Positions 35,048-44,437 of a stretch of 64,000 bases of DNA are shown one piece after another. This DNA is from Alkalicaulis satelles (lineage in GTDB: Bacteria; Pseudomonadota; Alphaproteobacteria; Caulobacterales; Maricaulaceae): positions 821,001 to 885,000 of the forward strand of contig NZ_VWOJ01000002.1 in assembly GCF_008630495.1 (NCBI RefSeq). Direction: 5' to 3'. The position numbers and the translations under genes are program-made. Within the stretch, counting starts at the first letter, position 1. Each line of letters opens with the position of its first letter. Below the pieces are notes generated by a model. The model made no database searches. It was not told the DNA's origin and saw only the letters and a list, made by a program, of their open reading frames with translations.

Positions 35048-36346
35048 TCAGTCTCCCGTCCGGTTGAGGCCGGCGCGCACCCGGCGCAGGCCATAGGCCA
35101 GCATGAACACCACGATGGGAATGGCGGCAGCGGTGACCAGGGTGGCGTTGTAGGGCAGGCCCAGATCCTCCCCGCCCTTGGCCAGATAGGCGAACAGGCC
35201 GACCACGTAATAGCTGATGGCTGCGATGGAGAGCCCCTCCACCGTGCGCTGCAGGCGCAGCTGCAGCTTGGCGCGCCGGGCCATGGCGGCCAGCAGCTTG
35301 CGGCTCTGCTGTTCCTGGGTCAGCGCCACGCGCGTGGACAAGAGCTGGGTCACCCGTGAAAGGCGTTCCGACATGGAGCCCAGCCGCTCGGACACGGCCT
35401 TGACCGTGTTCATGGCGGGCGCCAGACGGCGTTCGACAAATTCGGCGAAGGTCTGCAGGCGCTCAAGGCGCTGCTCGCGCAACTCGTCAATGCGCGCCTG
35501 AACTATGCCGTAATAGGCTTCCGAGGCGGTGAAGCGGAAGCGGTGCTGGGAATGGCGCCGTTCGATATCGGCCTGCAGCCGCGTGATCCGGTCCAGCAGC
35601 CCGCTCTCGTCGCTATGCACCCCGTCCGCCATTTCATGGGTGATTTCGGCCAGCTCGCGCTCGCGCTCGGTCAGGGTGCGGCCCATCTGGCGCGCCGGCG
35701 GCAGGCCCAGAAGGGCCATCATGCGATACGTGTCCATCTCCAGAAGATTGCGCATCAGGCGCCCGGCCTGGATCGGATTCAGGGACGCATTGCGGATCAG
35801 GAAGCGGTTGAAGCCGTCGCCATGGCTGCGGAAGCTGGTCAGCACCACGCTGTGACCGGCCCCGATGCGCGCCCCCACCAGCTCGGCGTCTCCGAACAGG
35901 GCGCGCGCGGTCTCGTCAATCGCCGGACCGTCTCCAGCCGCATTCACCATCAGCACATGAGCGGCGTAAATGATCTCGCCGGGCAGGCTCTCCAGCCAGT
36001 CCGACGGCGCCTCGGCGATGGGCGGATTGTCGAACGGGGCGCGCTCGTCTCCATTCTGGCGGATGAATGTGTAACGGGTGAACTCGGTATGGCGCTCCCA
36101 GATCACCCGCACCGGGCCCAGATGAGCGCTGTAATGGGTCGCGTCCGGTGAGGGCGCCGCGGCGCTGAAGCGCTTGGCCAGATCGGCGATGGCGGCCCGG
36201 TCCGCATCCCGGTCCTCCGGTCCGGTATAGAGCACCAGATAGGACGCGCTCAAAGGCCCGGTCAGCGGCTGGGGCGGGCGCGCATGCACCTCCTCGCTGA
36301 GCGCGGTGCGGTGGGGATGGCTGGCCGGCAGGGTCAGGCTGGGCAT
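35048..36346 (-). CDS. DUF3422 membrane-anchored protein in the bchO-crtI operon
   Basis: 432 aa. Matches my memory of the DUF3422 family: N-terminal HPHRTALSEEVHARPPQPLT, a soluble domain to about residue 250, a predicted coiled-coil stretch (about 255-345, rich in R, E, L and Q), and two C-terminal membrane helices (about 375-425). It overlaps bchO by 13 nt and is 3 nt from crtI, so it is an integral part of the operon. No biochemical role is known to me. Elsewhere the family is found in non-phototrophs too, so its presence inside the cluster is notable. Confidence 0.85.
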   Translation of the reverse strand: MPSLTLPASHPHRTALSEEVHARPPQPLTGPLSASYLVLYTGPEDRDADRAAIADLAKRFSAAAPSPDATHYSAHLGPVRVIWERHTEFTRYTFIRQNGDERAPFDNPPIAEAPSDWLESLPGEIIYAAHVLMVNAAGDGPAIDETARALFGDAELVGARIGAGHSVVLTSFRSHGDGFNRFLIRNASLNPIQAGRLMRNLLEMDTYRMMALLGLPPARQMGRTLTERERELAEITHEMADGVHSDESGLLDRITRLQADIERRHSQHRFRFTASEAYYGIVQARIDELREQRLERLQTFAEFVERRLAPAMNTVKAVSERLGSMSERLSRVTQLLSTRVALTQEQQSRKLLAAMARRAKLQLRLQRTVEGLSIAAISYYVVGLFAYLAKGGEDLGLPYNATLVTAAAIPIVVFMLAYGLRRVRAGLNRTGD

Positions 36347-37260
36347 GATGCGCCTCCTGCGAGCCGCAACCCGGGATGAGTGTCGGTTTGCGTGTCCTGG
36401 ACGGTGACGCCCGCCGCCCGCGCCGCCTCAAGGATGATGTCCGCGGCGCGCGCCGGATCTTCCTCGTGCGCCAGATGGCCAAGGCCCGGCAGGCTGATCA
36501 GGCGGCAGTCCGGGATCAGCCGCGCGGTCGCTTCAATGGCGCGGGCGGGGGTGGCGCTGTCGGCCTCTCCGGCTGCGAAGGTGACAGGCAGGGCGATGTT
36601 ATGCAGCTCGGCCTGCAGCGGGCGCAGCTTCCAGTGCGCCATCAGGCGCAGCGTGCCCGCGATATGGCCGGGCTGGCGCAAGAGCTGCTGATAGAGCGCC
36701 AGACCCTCGGGCGAGAGGCGCGAGCCGGTGCGCTCGATCAGGCGCGCCACACGGGTCTGGCTCGCCTGGGCCGACAGGAGGCGCGCGGCCAGCGGATTGA
36801 GCAGGGCCAGGCGCGCGGTTTTCGAGGCGATGCCGTCCGCGCGCCCGCCATAGGGTTTGAGCGCCGGGGCGAAGCCCACAATGGCGCGCGGGGCTGCATG
36901 ACCGTCCAGCACCAGGCGCAGGGCCACCGCCACGCCCGCCGAATGGCCTGCGATCACAGCCGGGGCCGCTCCGATCTCGCGCAGCAAAGCGCCCAGCGCG
37001 CGCGCCACCGCCGCCACGTCCGGCGCGCGCAGGCTGCTGGAAAAGCCAAGCCCGGGCAGGTCGATCATGACGATCTCGAACTTGTCTTTGAGCCGGGCCG
37101 CCAGCTCGCGGAAGGAGTGGGTCGAGGCGCCTGCGCCATGAATGAGCAGCAGGGCCGGGCCGGCGCCGAAGCGCTGCACATGCCAGTTCACCCCGCCTGC
37201 AGGCACGATCTGGCTGGCCTCCGCGAAGGGCCAGCCGGCGGGGATGCGCGCGCGCCTCAT
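36334..37260 (-). CDS. bchO: Mg-chelatase-associated alpha/beta hydrolase BchO
   Basis: 308 aa from ATG 37260, which overlaps the bchD stop (ATGA). Alpha/beta-hydrolase fold: oxyanion region LLLIHGAGASTHSF, nucleophile elbow IAGHSAGVAVAL (GHSAG), and GLGHLAHEEDP with the catalytic histidine. bchO regularly follows bchID; its exact function in bacteriochlorophyll synthesis is unsettled. A more upstream in-frame ATG (37299) would read inside bchD. Confidence 0.9.
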   Translation of the reverse strand: MRRARIPAGWPFAEASQIVPAGGVNWHVQRFGAGPALLLIHGAGASTHSFRELAARLKDKFEIVMIDLPGLGFSSSLRAPDVAAVARALGALLREIGAAPAVIAGHSAGVAVALRLVLDGHAAPRAIVGFAPALKPYGGRADGIASKTARLALLNPLAARLLSAQASQTRVARLIERTGSRLSPEGLALYQQLLRQPGHIAGTLRLMAHWKLRPLQAELHNIALPVTFAAGEADSATPARAIEATARLIPDCRLISLPGLGHLAHEEDPARAADIILEAARAAGVTVQDTQTDTHPGLRLAGGASCPA

Positions 37261-39002
37261 GCCGCCGCCTTGCGGGCCAGCTGGGCCAACGCGCCGCAAT
37301 CGCCGGCGGGCAGGCGCACATAGCGCGCGGCCATGTCCTGGGCGATGACGCGCGCGGTCTCCGCCCCGCGCTTGGAGACATCCACGATGATCGCGCCATG
37401 ACCCGCCGCGCGCAGGCGCCGGGCGGCCTCGCTGGCTTCGGCCATGGCCGCTTCGCGCCCTCCATGGCCGTCGCGGGTGACGTTCGCGGCCCCGTCGGTG
37501 AGAAAGACCAGCGTCACCGTGCGCCCCTGACGCGCTGCGCCATGGGCCAGGGCCTCAGCCGCCTCGATGGCGGCGGCCAACGGCGTGCCGCCCCCGCCCG
37601 GCAAGGCGGCGAGACACCGCTTGGCGCGGGTCAGCGAGCGGGTGGGCGGCAGCAGCGTCTCCGCCCCGCGCCCGCGAAACGCGATCAGCGCCACCTGGTC
37701 GCGGCGCACATAGGACTGGGCCAGCATCATCTCCACTGCGCCCTTGGCGTCGGCGAGGCGGTTGAGCGCCAGCGAGCCCGACGCATCCACCACGAACAGG
37801 GTCAGGGTCTCGGCCTTCTCCTTGAAATGCTTGATGCGGAAATCCTCGCGGCGCACCTCCACCGCCGGGCCGGGCGCCAGGCGCTTCCAGCCCTTGCGGC
37901 GCATGCGGCCCCAGGGCGCCGCCGCGCGCAACGTCGCCAGCACGTCCAGCCGGCGCCCCTCGCCCGGATCGCCCCGGCGCGAGCCGGCCGGACGCCCGCG
38001 CAGGCCGCCCCGTTTGGCCGCCCCGGCCTTGCCGGCAGCGCGGCTGCGCGCGTTCGGCACGCCCGCCTCCAGCCGCGCCAGCAGATCAGCCGGAATGGCG
38101 GCGCGCGCCGCCTCCAGGGTAATCTCGGTCAGGGCGTCCGGGCTCGGCGTCTCGTCATCGCTGGCGGGCGGGTCTTCATTGCGGGTCTCGCGATCATTGG
38201 CCGGATCGTCCGGCGGCGCGTCATTCTCATCGCCCTCGGCCCGGGGCAGCTGCGTGGCGCGCGGCGCCAGCACCAGCCGGGCGGCCAGCACGGTCTGCGC
38301 GTCGGTCACCTCGTCCAGCCCCTCCAGCGCGGCGGCCGCCCGCGCCGCGCGCAGCGCCATCAGCGGCGGGCGCAAGGAATCTATGCCCAGCGCGGCGGCC
38401 GTTTCGGTGAGCGCCCGCGCCGCCTCGCCACTGAGCACATGAGGCAGATGCATGCGCGCCATGGCCGCCGTCTCGCGGTCCACACCCTCGCCTGCGGCAT
38501 CCAGATCGCCCAGCGCCACCTGGCTGAGGTTGATATGCAGGGCCAGGCGCTCGGCCAGCGCGCGCGGCGCGCCTTCATCCGGGTCCGCGCTTTCATCCAG
38601 CGCCAGGATCACCGGCGCGTCCGGCCCGTCCAGCGCCATCGCAAGCCGGGCGGCCAGGCCTGGCCCGGCGCGCTCGGCCATGGCCAGCACGCCCGCCCCG
38701 CCGCGTATCTCGCCCAGAAGCCCTTCGCGCATCACCGGCCTGCCGGTTTTCAGCGTGGCGGCCAGATCCATCCCGCCCAGCAGCGCCTCGTCGCTGATCC
38801 CTGCCGGGATGCGCCGCCAGGGCGCGTCCTCATTGATCAGCGCGCGCACCGTGTCCAGAAACGCCTCGCGCACCGGCCCGGCGCGCGCGGTCACCAGCGC
38901 CCCGCCCAGACCCGGATCGACGGCGATCAAGGCCGCCGCCAGACGCGCCAGCGCCCAGCCCTCAAGGGGCGGCGCATGGGGAAGGGGAATGTCCGCGCTC
39001 AC
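37257..39002 (-). CDS. bchD: Magnesium chelatase subunit D
   Basis: 581 aa. AAA+ module with degenerate ATPase motifs, an acidic/proline linker (about 245-290, many D, E and P), and a C-terminal integrin-I-like domain with the MIDAS motif FVVDASGSLALNR and later FLTDGAANVTRDG. It bridges the BchI motor to BchH. The start is GTG 39002, overlapping the bchI stop (GTGA). Confidence 0.95.
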   Translation of the reverse strand: MSADIPLPHAPPLEGWALARLAAALIAVDPGLGGALVTARAGPVREAFLDTVRALINEDAPWRRIPAGISDEALLGGMDLAATLKTGRPVMREGLLGEIRGGAGVLAMAERAGPGLAARLAMALDGPDAPVILALDESADPDEGAPRALAERLALHINLSQVALGDLDAAGEGVDRETAAMARMHLPHVLSGEAARALTETAAALGIDSLRPPLMALRAARAAAALEGLDEVTDAQTVLAARLVLAPRATQLPRAEGDENDAPPDDPANDRETRNEDPPASDDETPSPDALTEITLEAARAAIPADLLARLEAGVPNARSRAAGKAGAAKRGGLRGRPAGSRRGDPGEGRRLDVLATLRAAAPWGRMRRKGWKRLAPGPAVEVRREDFRIKHFKEKAETLTLFVVDASGSLALNRLADAKGAVEMMLAQSYVRRDQVALIAFRGRGAETLLPPTRSLTRAKRCLAALPGGGGTPLAAAIEAAEALAHGAARQGRTVTLVFLTDGAANVTRDGHGGREAAMAEASEAARRLRAAGHGAIIVDVSKRGAETARVIAQDMAARYVRLPAGDCGALAQLARKAAA

Positions 39003-40006
39003 GCGGCGAACGCCTCGGCCAGGCCCCGCTCGATGCGCGCCGATGAGCCCGCCTCGTCCAGCGGATCACGGCGCAGGCGGTGGCGTAGGGCGGCGGGCGC
39101 CACGGCGCGCAAATGCTCCAGCGATATCTCGTCGGCTGCGTTCAGCGCCGCCGCTGCGCGCGCCGCGCGGATCAGGGTCAGCTCGCCGCGCAGCCCGTCC
39201 GCGCCCAGCGCCAGACAGATTTCAGACGCGCGCCGCAGAACCGCCTCGGGGGTTTCCAGCGCACCGATGCGTCCCTGCGCCTCGGCGATGCGCGTGCGCA
39301 GCGCATCCACCTCGCTGGCCCACTGAGCACAGAAGCCATGGGGATCGCGTTCAAACGCATCGCGCCGGCGCACCACCTCGATGCGCATCTCGATATCGCG
39401 CGGCGTTTCAACCTCCACCGACAGGCCGAACCGGTCGAGCAATTGCGGACGCAGCTCGCCCTCTTCCGGATTGCCGCTGCCCACCAGCACGAATTTCGCC
39501 GGATGGCGCACGCTCAGCCCGTCGCGTTCCACCACATTCTCGCCGGTGGCCGCCACGTCGAGCAAGAGATCGACGATGTGATCCTCGAGAAGATTGACCT
39601 CGTCGATATAGAGAAAGCCCCGGTTGGCGCGCGCCAGCAGACCCGGCTCGAACGCCTTCTCGCCCTTGCGCAGCGCCTTTTCGATATCCAGCGCGCCCAC
39701 CACCCGGTCCTCGGTGACGCCCAGCGGCAAATCCACCACCGGGGCGGGCTTGCTCACCACATTGCCGCGCGAGCGCCCGTCGCCATTGACCGGCGCCGAG
39801 CCGGGCGCGGAGTTGTAGGGGCAGTGCTCATAGGTCTCGATGGGGGGCAGAAGCCCGGCCAGCGCGCGTACTGCAGTGGACTTGGCCGTGCCCCTGTCGC
39901 CGAACACCAGCACCCCGCCCACACGCGGCTCCACGCACGCGATGAGCAGGGCCTGCTTCATCTCCTCCTGCCCGACAATGGCGGGGAAGGGAAAAACTGG
40001 GGTCAT
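38999..40006 (-). CDS. bchI: Magnesium chelatase ATPase subunit I
   Basis: 335 aa. AAA+ ATPase that forms rings with BchD and drives Mg insertion. Walker A is VFGDRGTAKSTAVRALAG, Walker B FLYIDEVNLLEDHIVDLLLD, and the sensor region VLVGSGNPEEGELRPQLLDR. It heads the long bchI-to-tspO unit; GAGG precedes its ATG and a PpsR dyad lies 31 bp upstream. Confidence 0.96.
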   Translation of the reverse strand: MTPVFPFPAIVGQEEMKQALLIACVEPRVGGVLVFGDRGTAKSTAVRALAGLLPPIETYEHCPYNSAPGSAPVNGDGRSRGNVVSKPAPVVDLPLGVTEDRVVGALDIEKALRKGEKAFEPGLLARANRGFLYIDEVNLLEDHIVDLLLDVAATGENVVERDGLSVRHPAKFVLVGSGNPEEGELRPQLLDRFGLSVEVETPRDIEMRIEVVRRRDAFERDPHGFCAQWASEVDALRTRIAEAQGRIGALETPEAVLRRASEICLALGADGLRGELTLIRAARAAAALNAADEISLEHLRAVAPAALRHRLRRDPLDEAGSSARIERGLAEAFAA

Positions 40007-40036
40007 GAATGCGCCTCGAACTGCCAGAGCGGCAAG

Positions 40037-40054
40037 TGTCTAGCAAATTGGACA
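40037..40054. promoter_or_regulatory. PpsR operator upstream of bchI
   Basis: tgtctagcaaattggaca is an exact TGT-N12-ACA, extended to a 6-bp dyad AGTGTC ... GACACT (the flanking bases agt/act also pair). It lies in the 125-bp gap between bchI and the acetyl-CoA hydrolase gene, with an AT-rich stretch just upstream on the minus strand that would hold the -35 region. Likely governs the whole bchIDO-DUF3422-crtIB-tspO unit. Confidence 0.75.
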
Positions 40055-40131
40055 CTCGCACAATTTTTTTCTCCTGACACCTGCCGGGCCGGGGATTCTT
40101 CCGCCTGGTTGCTAATGAGGGTGAAGGCGCG

Positions 40132-42054
40132 TCAGTCCTGCGGCAGGACTGCGGACAGCAGGCGCGCATAGGCGCGATCGCGCAGCTTGCCGGGCTCGGC
40201 CAGGCCCATTCTTGCAAGCGCGCTGGCATGATTTGCGCGGGGCTTGCGCAGCAGGGCTCCGGCCAGCCAGGCGGCGTTGCGCAAGGGTGAGCGCGTGCGC
40301 GCCTGCAACTGGCGCAACGCCTTGGCCAGGCGAATCTCCTCATCGGTAAACTCGCTGCCGAACGGGAAGGGTTTCAAAGCCCCGGTCTTGCGCGCAGGCG
40401 CCAGCGCCTCCTCGATGCGTTCGGGCCTGTTATTGCGGTAGCCGGCGGGGATTTCATAGTCCGGCTCGATCTTGCCCGCTTTTTTGGCCTGCGCCAGCAG
40501 GCCGGGCTGGAAGCGTGAATCGGCGATGTTGAGCATCGCGGCGATGACGTCGCGGTCGCACTGCCCGCGCAGATCGGCAACGCCGTATTCGGTGACGATG
40601 ATGTCGCGCAAATGGCGCGGGATGGTCACATGGCCGTAATTCCACACAATGTTGGAACGCACCTCCCCGTCCTTGGTGCGGGTGGCGCGCACCATCAGGA
40701 TGGAACGCGCGCCGTCGAGCTCGTGGGCCTGGGCGACGAAATTATATTGCCCGCCAACGCCGGAGATGACGCGTCCGTCCTCCAGCTGGTCGGACACCGC
40801 CGCGCCCATCAGCGTCGCCATGATGGCGTTATTGATGAAGCGCGCGCCCTGGCGCTGGGCGCGCCTGAGCGCCTCGCCGCCATAGAGCTGGTTGATCTGG
40901 CTGACCGGCGCCATGGGGAACAGGGCGCGCTCCCCGGCGCTCAGGGCGTTCAGGGCGGTGTAGAAATCAGGCGGACCAAGGAAGAAGCCCCCGTGCAGCA
41001 CCGCGCCGCCATCGTGCGGGCCCGGCTTGCCGGCATTCACCGCCAGCTGGGTGTCCAGATCATCATAGACGCGGCGTTTGAGCACGCCGGCGCGATAGAG
41101 CTGGAGGAAGCCGTCGACAAACATTTCGCTGCAGCCATACAGCCCCTGTTCGAAGGCGCCGGTCTCCGGCGCATGTTGAGCATCGCTGGCGGCCAGGCGC
41201 GCCTGGGCCTCGGCGAAGGTCCCGGGCTGTTCATGGCGCAGGATCAGGGCCGCCGAGACGGCATCGCCCAGCGAGCCGATGCCGATCTGCAGCGTGCCGC
41301 CATCCGGCGCCAGCCCAGCAATGTGCAGGGCCGCGGCCTGGTCCGCCGAATCCACCGGCCGGCGCGGCGTGGCGAAGAGGGTGAAGTCTGCATCGCGATC
41401 ATCGATTAGGTGATCAAAGGCCGAGGCGGGCTGATCGGCCGGACCATACATGTAAGGCAGGCCGGGGTGGATCTGGCCGACGGCGTGGATGCGCCGTCCC
41501 CCGCGCCGGCCGGCCTCCACAACAGGCATGAGATCGGCCGCCACGTCCGGATTGCACGACAGGCTCACCCGGTCGCGCGCGGCGCCCTCCACCGCGACGA
41601 GCTGGGCGATCACATTGACGCCGCGATCCAGCAGGTCACGCGCGGCATGGGTGTAATTGGCGCTCATATAGGCCTGCTGGGCCTGGCTGTTTGAGGTGAG
41701 GGCGCCCGGCTGCATGAAGAATTCGTGCACCTGCACATTCGCCGGCAGTGTTCCGCGCCGCCGGTCAGCCGCGTAGGCTAGGGGTTCATAATCCTTATAG
41801 AGCCGCTCGAGAATCGGGGCCATGAACCGCGACTCCAGGCCAGGGGCCGGCTCGGGAACGTCCAGGGTCAGCGCGGTCAGGATGGTGAGTTTGAGAGCGG
41901 GGTCATCCACGGCGCGCCGGTAGAGCGCGTTTACGAACGGGTTGGGCTTGCCCAGCCCCAGTGGAAGTCCGAGCACGATGTCGTTGCCGGTTTCGGCCAG
42001 AAGGGCGTCGACTGCGGCCTCGACGCGGGTATGGATCACAGGCGCGCCGCTCAT
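40132..42054 (-). CDS. Acetyl-CoA hydrolase/transferase family protein
   Basis: 640 aa. CoA-transferase family I enzyme (acetyl-CoA hydrolase or succinyl/acetyl-CoA transferase type). Segments supporting this: LPLGLGKPNPFVNALYRRAV, LTSNSQAQQAYMSANYTHAA and the C-terminal domain motif ISGVGGQYNFVAQAHELDGA, then VTEYGVADLRGQCDRD. ATG 42054 overlaps the acyl-CoA dehydrogenase stop (ATGA). The N- and C-terminal additions make it longer than a minimal enzyme (about 500 aa). Substrate is not determinable. It ends 125 bp before bchI on the same strand. Confidence 0.85.
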   Translation of the reverse strand: MSGAPVIHTRVEAAVDALLAETGNDIVLGLPLGLGKPNPFVNALYRRAVDDPALKLTILTALTLDVPEPAPGLESRFMAPILERLYKDYEPLAYAADRRRGTLPANVQVHEFFMQPGALTSNSQAQQAYMSANYTHAARDLLDRGVNVIAQLVAVEGAARDRVSLSCNPDVAADLMPVVEAGRRGGRRIHAVGQIHPGLPYMYGPADQPASAFDHLIDDRDADFTLFATPRRPVDSADQAAALHIAGLAPDGGTLQIGIGSLGDAVSAALILRHEQPGTFAEAQARLAASDAQHAPETGAFEQGLYGCSEMFVDGFLQLYRAGVLKRRVYDDLDTQLAVNAGKPGPHDGGAVLHGGFFLGPPDFYTALNALSAGERALFPMAPVSQINQLYGGEALRRAQRQGARFINNAIMATLMGAAVSDQLEDGRVISGVGGQYNFVAQAHELDGARSILMVRATRTKDGEVRSNIVWNYGHVTIPRHLRDIIVTEYGVADLRGQCDRDVIAAMLNIADSRFQPGLLAQAKKAGKIEPDYEIPAGYRNNRPERIEEALAPARKTGALKPFPFGSEFTDEEIRLAKALRQLQARTRSPLRNAAWLAGALLRKPRANHASALARMGLAEPGKLRDRAYARLLSAVLPQD

Positions 42055-44315
42055 GACGCCGCCTTTCTGGCGGCGGTGAGCGTCCCGGCGTCCGCCTCGG
42101 CGGCGCACAGCCCGTCTTCAGCAAAATCGTCCACGGCGATCACGGCGCGCGCCAGGCGGTCAGCGTCATCCAGCAGGACCTTGTCCTCAGCGGTAATGGC
42201 GCCCGCCTCCAGCGCAGCTTGAGAGGTCTCGAAATCGCCGTCCCGGAGTTTGCGGCGCAAGGGCGCGCTCTCGTGCGCCTTGGCGAAGGCGCGGGTGAGA
42301 AGGGCGATCTCGTCATCCTCCTGGCCCAAATATATCCCGTCCACCAGCCGGTCGCGGGCTGCGGACGGGGCGAGCAGCAGCTCGGCGGCTTCACGGCGCA
42401 GCGCGTCCGGCGCCGGGCGGCGGCGGCGTCCCCAAGGGAAGGCGGCCGGGCGCATCAAAACTGCAAGCGTGCGCGAGGGATAATTGGCGATCACCCCGTC
42501 CAGAGCCTGTTCAATACGATGCAGGGCGTTCTCCAGTGACAACCGGGCCAGCGGCAGATCGGCCTCTTGCTGGCCGTCATGGACGAAGCGCGCCGCCACG
42601 GCGCTGGCGATATAAAGTTCGGACAAAACATCGCCCAGCCGCGCCGAGATCATCTCCATGCGTTTCAGCTCGCCGCCAAGCGACACCAGCGCGATTTCGC
42701 CCATGAAGGCCAGCGTCGCTGAATACCGGGTCAGTCGCCGCACATAGGGAGCGAGCGCGCCGAACTCGGATGCGCGCACCGTGCGCCCGAAGGTGAGGGC
42801 GCGCCAGTATGCCCGCAAAGCCGTGGCGATCTGGTGGCCGAGATGTCCGGCGAGCGCTTTGTCGAAATCGGCCAGGCCCTGGCTCTTGTCCGGGTTCTGC
42901 GCCGCGTGCATCTCGTCCAGAAGATAGGGGTGGCAGCGGATCGCGCCCTGGCCGAAAATAATGAGGCTGCGGGTCAGGATATTGGCCCCTTCCACCGTTA
43001 TGCCGATGGGAAGCGCGCGGTAGGCCGAGCCGAGATAATTCTTCGGTCCGTCGCAAATGCCCTTGCCGCCATGCACGTCCATGGCGTCGTTGACGGCCTG
43101 GCGCATGCGCTCGGTGGCGTGAGCTTTCATGATCGCCGAGATGACGGCCGGCTTCTCGCCGGCATCGATCGCCTGGGCGGTCAGGCGCCGGGCCGCTTCG
43201 ATCTCGTAGGCGGTGGCCGCAATGCGCGCGAGCGCTTCCTGGACACCCTCGAACTTGCCCACCGGCAGGCCGAACTGCTCGCGCACGCGGGCATAGGCGC
43301 CCGTTGCGTGAGCAGCGAACTTCACCGAGCCGGTCGAGAGCGCCGGCAGGGATATGCCCCGCCCGGCGGCGAGCGCGCCCATCAGCATGCGCCAGCCATC
43401 GCCGGCGCGCGCCCGCCCGCCGATGATGGCGTCGAGCGGCACGAACACGTCCTTGCCCTCGATGGGGCCGTTGGCGAATGGCTGGAAGGCGGGATAGTGA
43501 CGCCGCCCGATGGTGACGCCCGGCGCGGAAGCGGGGATGAGGGCCACGGTGATGCCAAGGTCTTCGGCGCCGCCCAGCAAGCCGTCAGGATCGCGCAGCT
43601 TGAACGCCAGACCCATCAATGTGGCGACCGGCGCCAGAGTGATGTAGCGCTTGGCGAAATTCAGCCGGATGCCCAGCACGCGCTCGCCATCATGTTCGCC
43701 CTCGCAGACAATGCCCACATCCTCCATGCCTGCAGCATCCGAGCCGCCGCTTTCGCTGGTCAGGCCGAAACAGGGGATGTCCTCGCCGCTGGCCAGGCGC
43801 GGCAGGTAGTGATCGCGCTGGTCCTTGGTCCCGTAGAGCATCAAGAGCTCTCCGGGGCCGAGCGAGTTGGGCACCATCACCGTGATGGCGCCAGTCAGGC
43901 TGACGGTGGACAGGCGCGATACGATTTCGGAATGCGCTGCGGCGGAAAAGCCCAGCCCGCCATACTCCTTCGGGATGATAATGCCGAAAAAGCCGTTGGC
44001 CTTCATGAACTCGAAGGCGTCGTGAGGCAGCTGGCGCTGCTCGAACGTGATGCGCCATTCATCGAGCATGGCGCACAGCGTATCAACCGGCCCGTCAATG
44101 AAGGCCTGCTCTTCGCCGGTGAGCGCAAAGGGGCCGGATGCGAGCAGTTTCGACCAGTCCGGATCGCCGGAGAACAGCTCGGCGTCCCACCAGACACTGC
44201 CGGCCTCCAGCGCTGCGCTCTCGGTGTCTGACAGGGGCGGAAGAACCTTGCGCACAAAGCCCAGCATGGGCGCGCTGAACAGACGGCGGCGCAGGAGGAC
44301 GAGAGGGTTGGCCAT
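42051..44315 (-). CDS. fadE: FadE-type acyl-CoA dehydrogenase
   Basis: 754 aa, the size of the long FadE type. FAD-dependent first step of fatty-acid beta-oxidation. Acyl-CoA dehydrogenase domain about 95-500 (FGIIIPKEYGGLGFSAAAHS, CFGLTSESGGSDAAGM, DVHGGKGICDGPKNYLGSAY), then a DUF1974-like C-terminal region. ATG 44315 has GAGGAGA upstream. Pairing with a CoA hydrolase suggests a fatty-acid utilisation operon with no direct link to photosynthesis. Confidence 0.9.
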   Translation of the reverse strand: MANPLVLLRRRLFSAPMLGFVRKVLPPLSDTESAALEAGSVWWDAELFSGDPDWSKLLASGPFALTGEEQAFIDGPVDTLCAMLDEWRITFEQRQLPHDAFEFMKANGFFGIIIPKEYGGLGFSAAAHSEIVSRLSTVSLTGAITVMVPNSLGPGELLMLYGTKDQRDHYLPRLASGEDIPCFGLTSESGGSDAAGMEDVGIVCEGEHDGERVLGIRLNFAKRYITLAPVATLMGLAFKLRDPDGLLGGAEDLGITVALIPASAPGVTIGRRHYPAFQPFANGPIEGKDVFVPLDAIIGGRARAGDGWRMLMGALAAGRGISLPALSTGSVKFAAHATGAYARVREQFGLPVGKFEGVQEALARIAATAYEIEAARRLTAQAIDAGEKPAVISAIMKAHATERMRQAVNDAMDVHGGKGICDGPKNYLGSAYRALPIGITVEGANILTRSLIIFGQGAIRCHPYLLDEMHAAQNPDKSQGLADFDKALAGHLGHQIATALRAYWRALTFGRTVRASEFGALAPYVRRLTRYSATLAFMGEIALVSLGGELKRMEMISARLGDVLSELYIASAVAARFVHDGQQEADLPLARLSLENALHRIEQALDGVIANYPSRTLAVLMRPAAFPWGRRRRPAPDALRREAAELLLAPSAARDRLVDGIYLGQEDDEIALLTRAFAKAHESAPLRRKLRDGDFETSQAALEAGAITAEDKVLLDDADRLARAVIAVDDFAEDGLCAAEADAGTLTAARKAAS

Positions 44316-44437
44316 GGCTGTCTCCTCTGCTTGCGTGTCCCGCAGTTCAACACGCGAGCCCGTGTCAGGCAAATGGCTCCAGCGCGGCCTTGTCCCGCGC
44401 GTGCGGCCCGTCCACTCTGGCGCAAAGGGAGAGCGAT

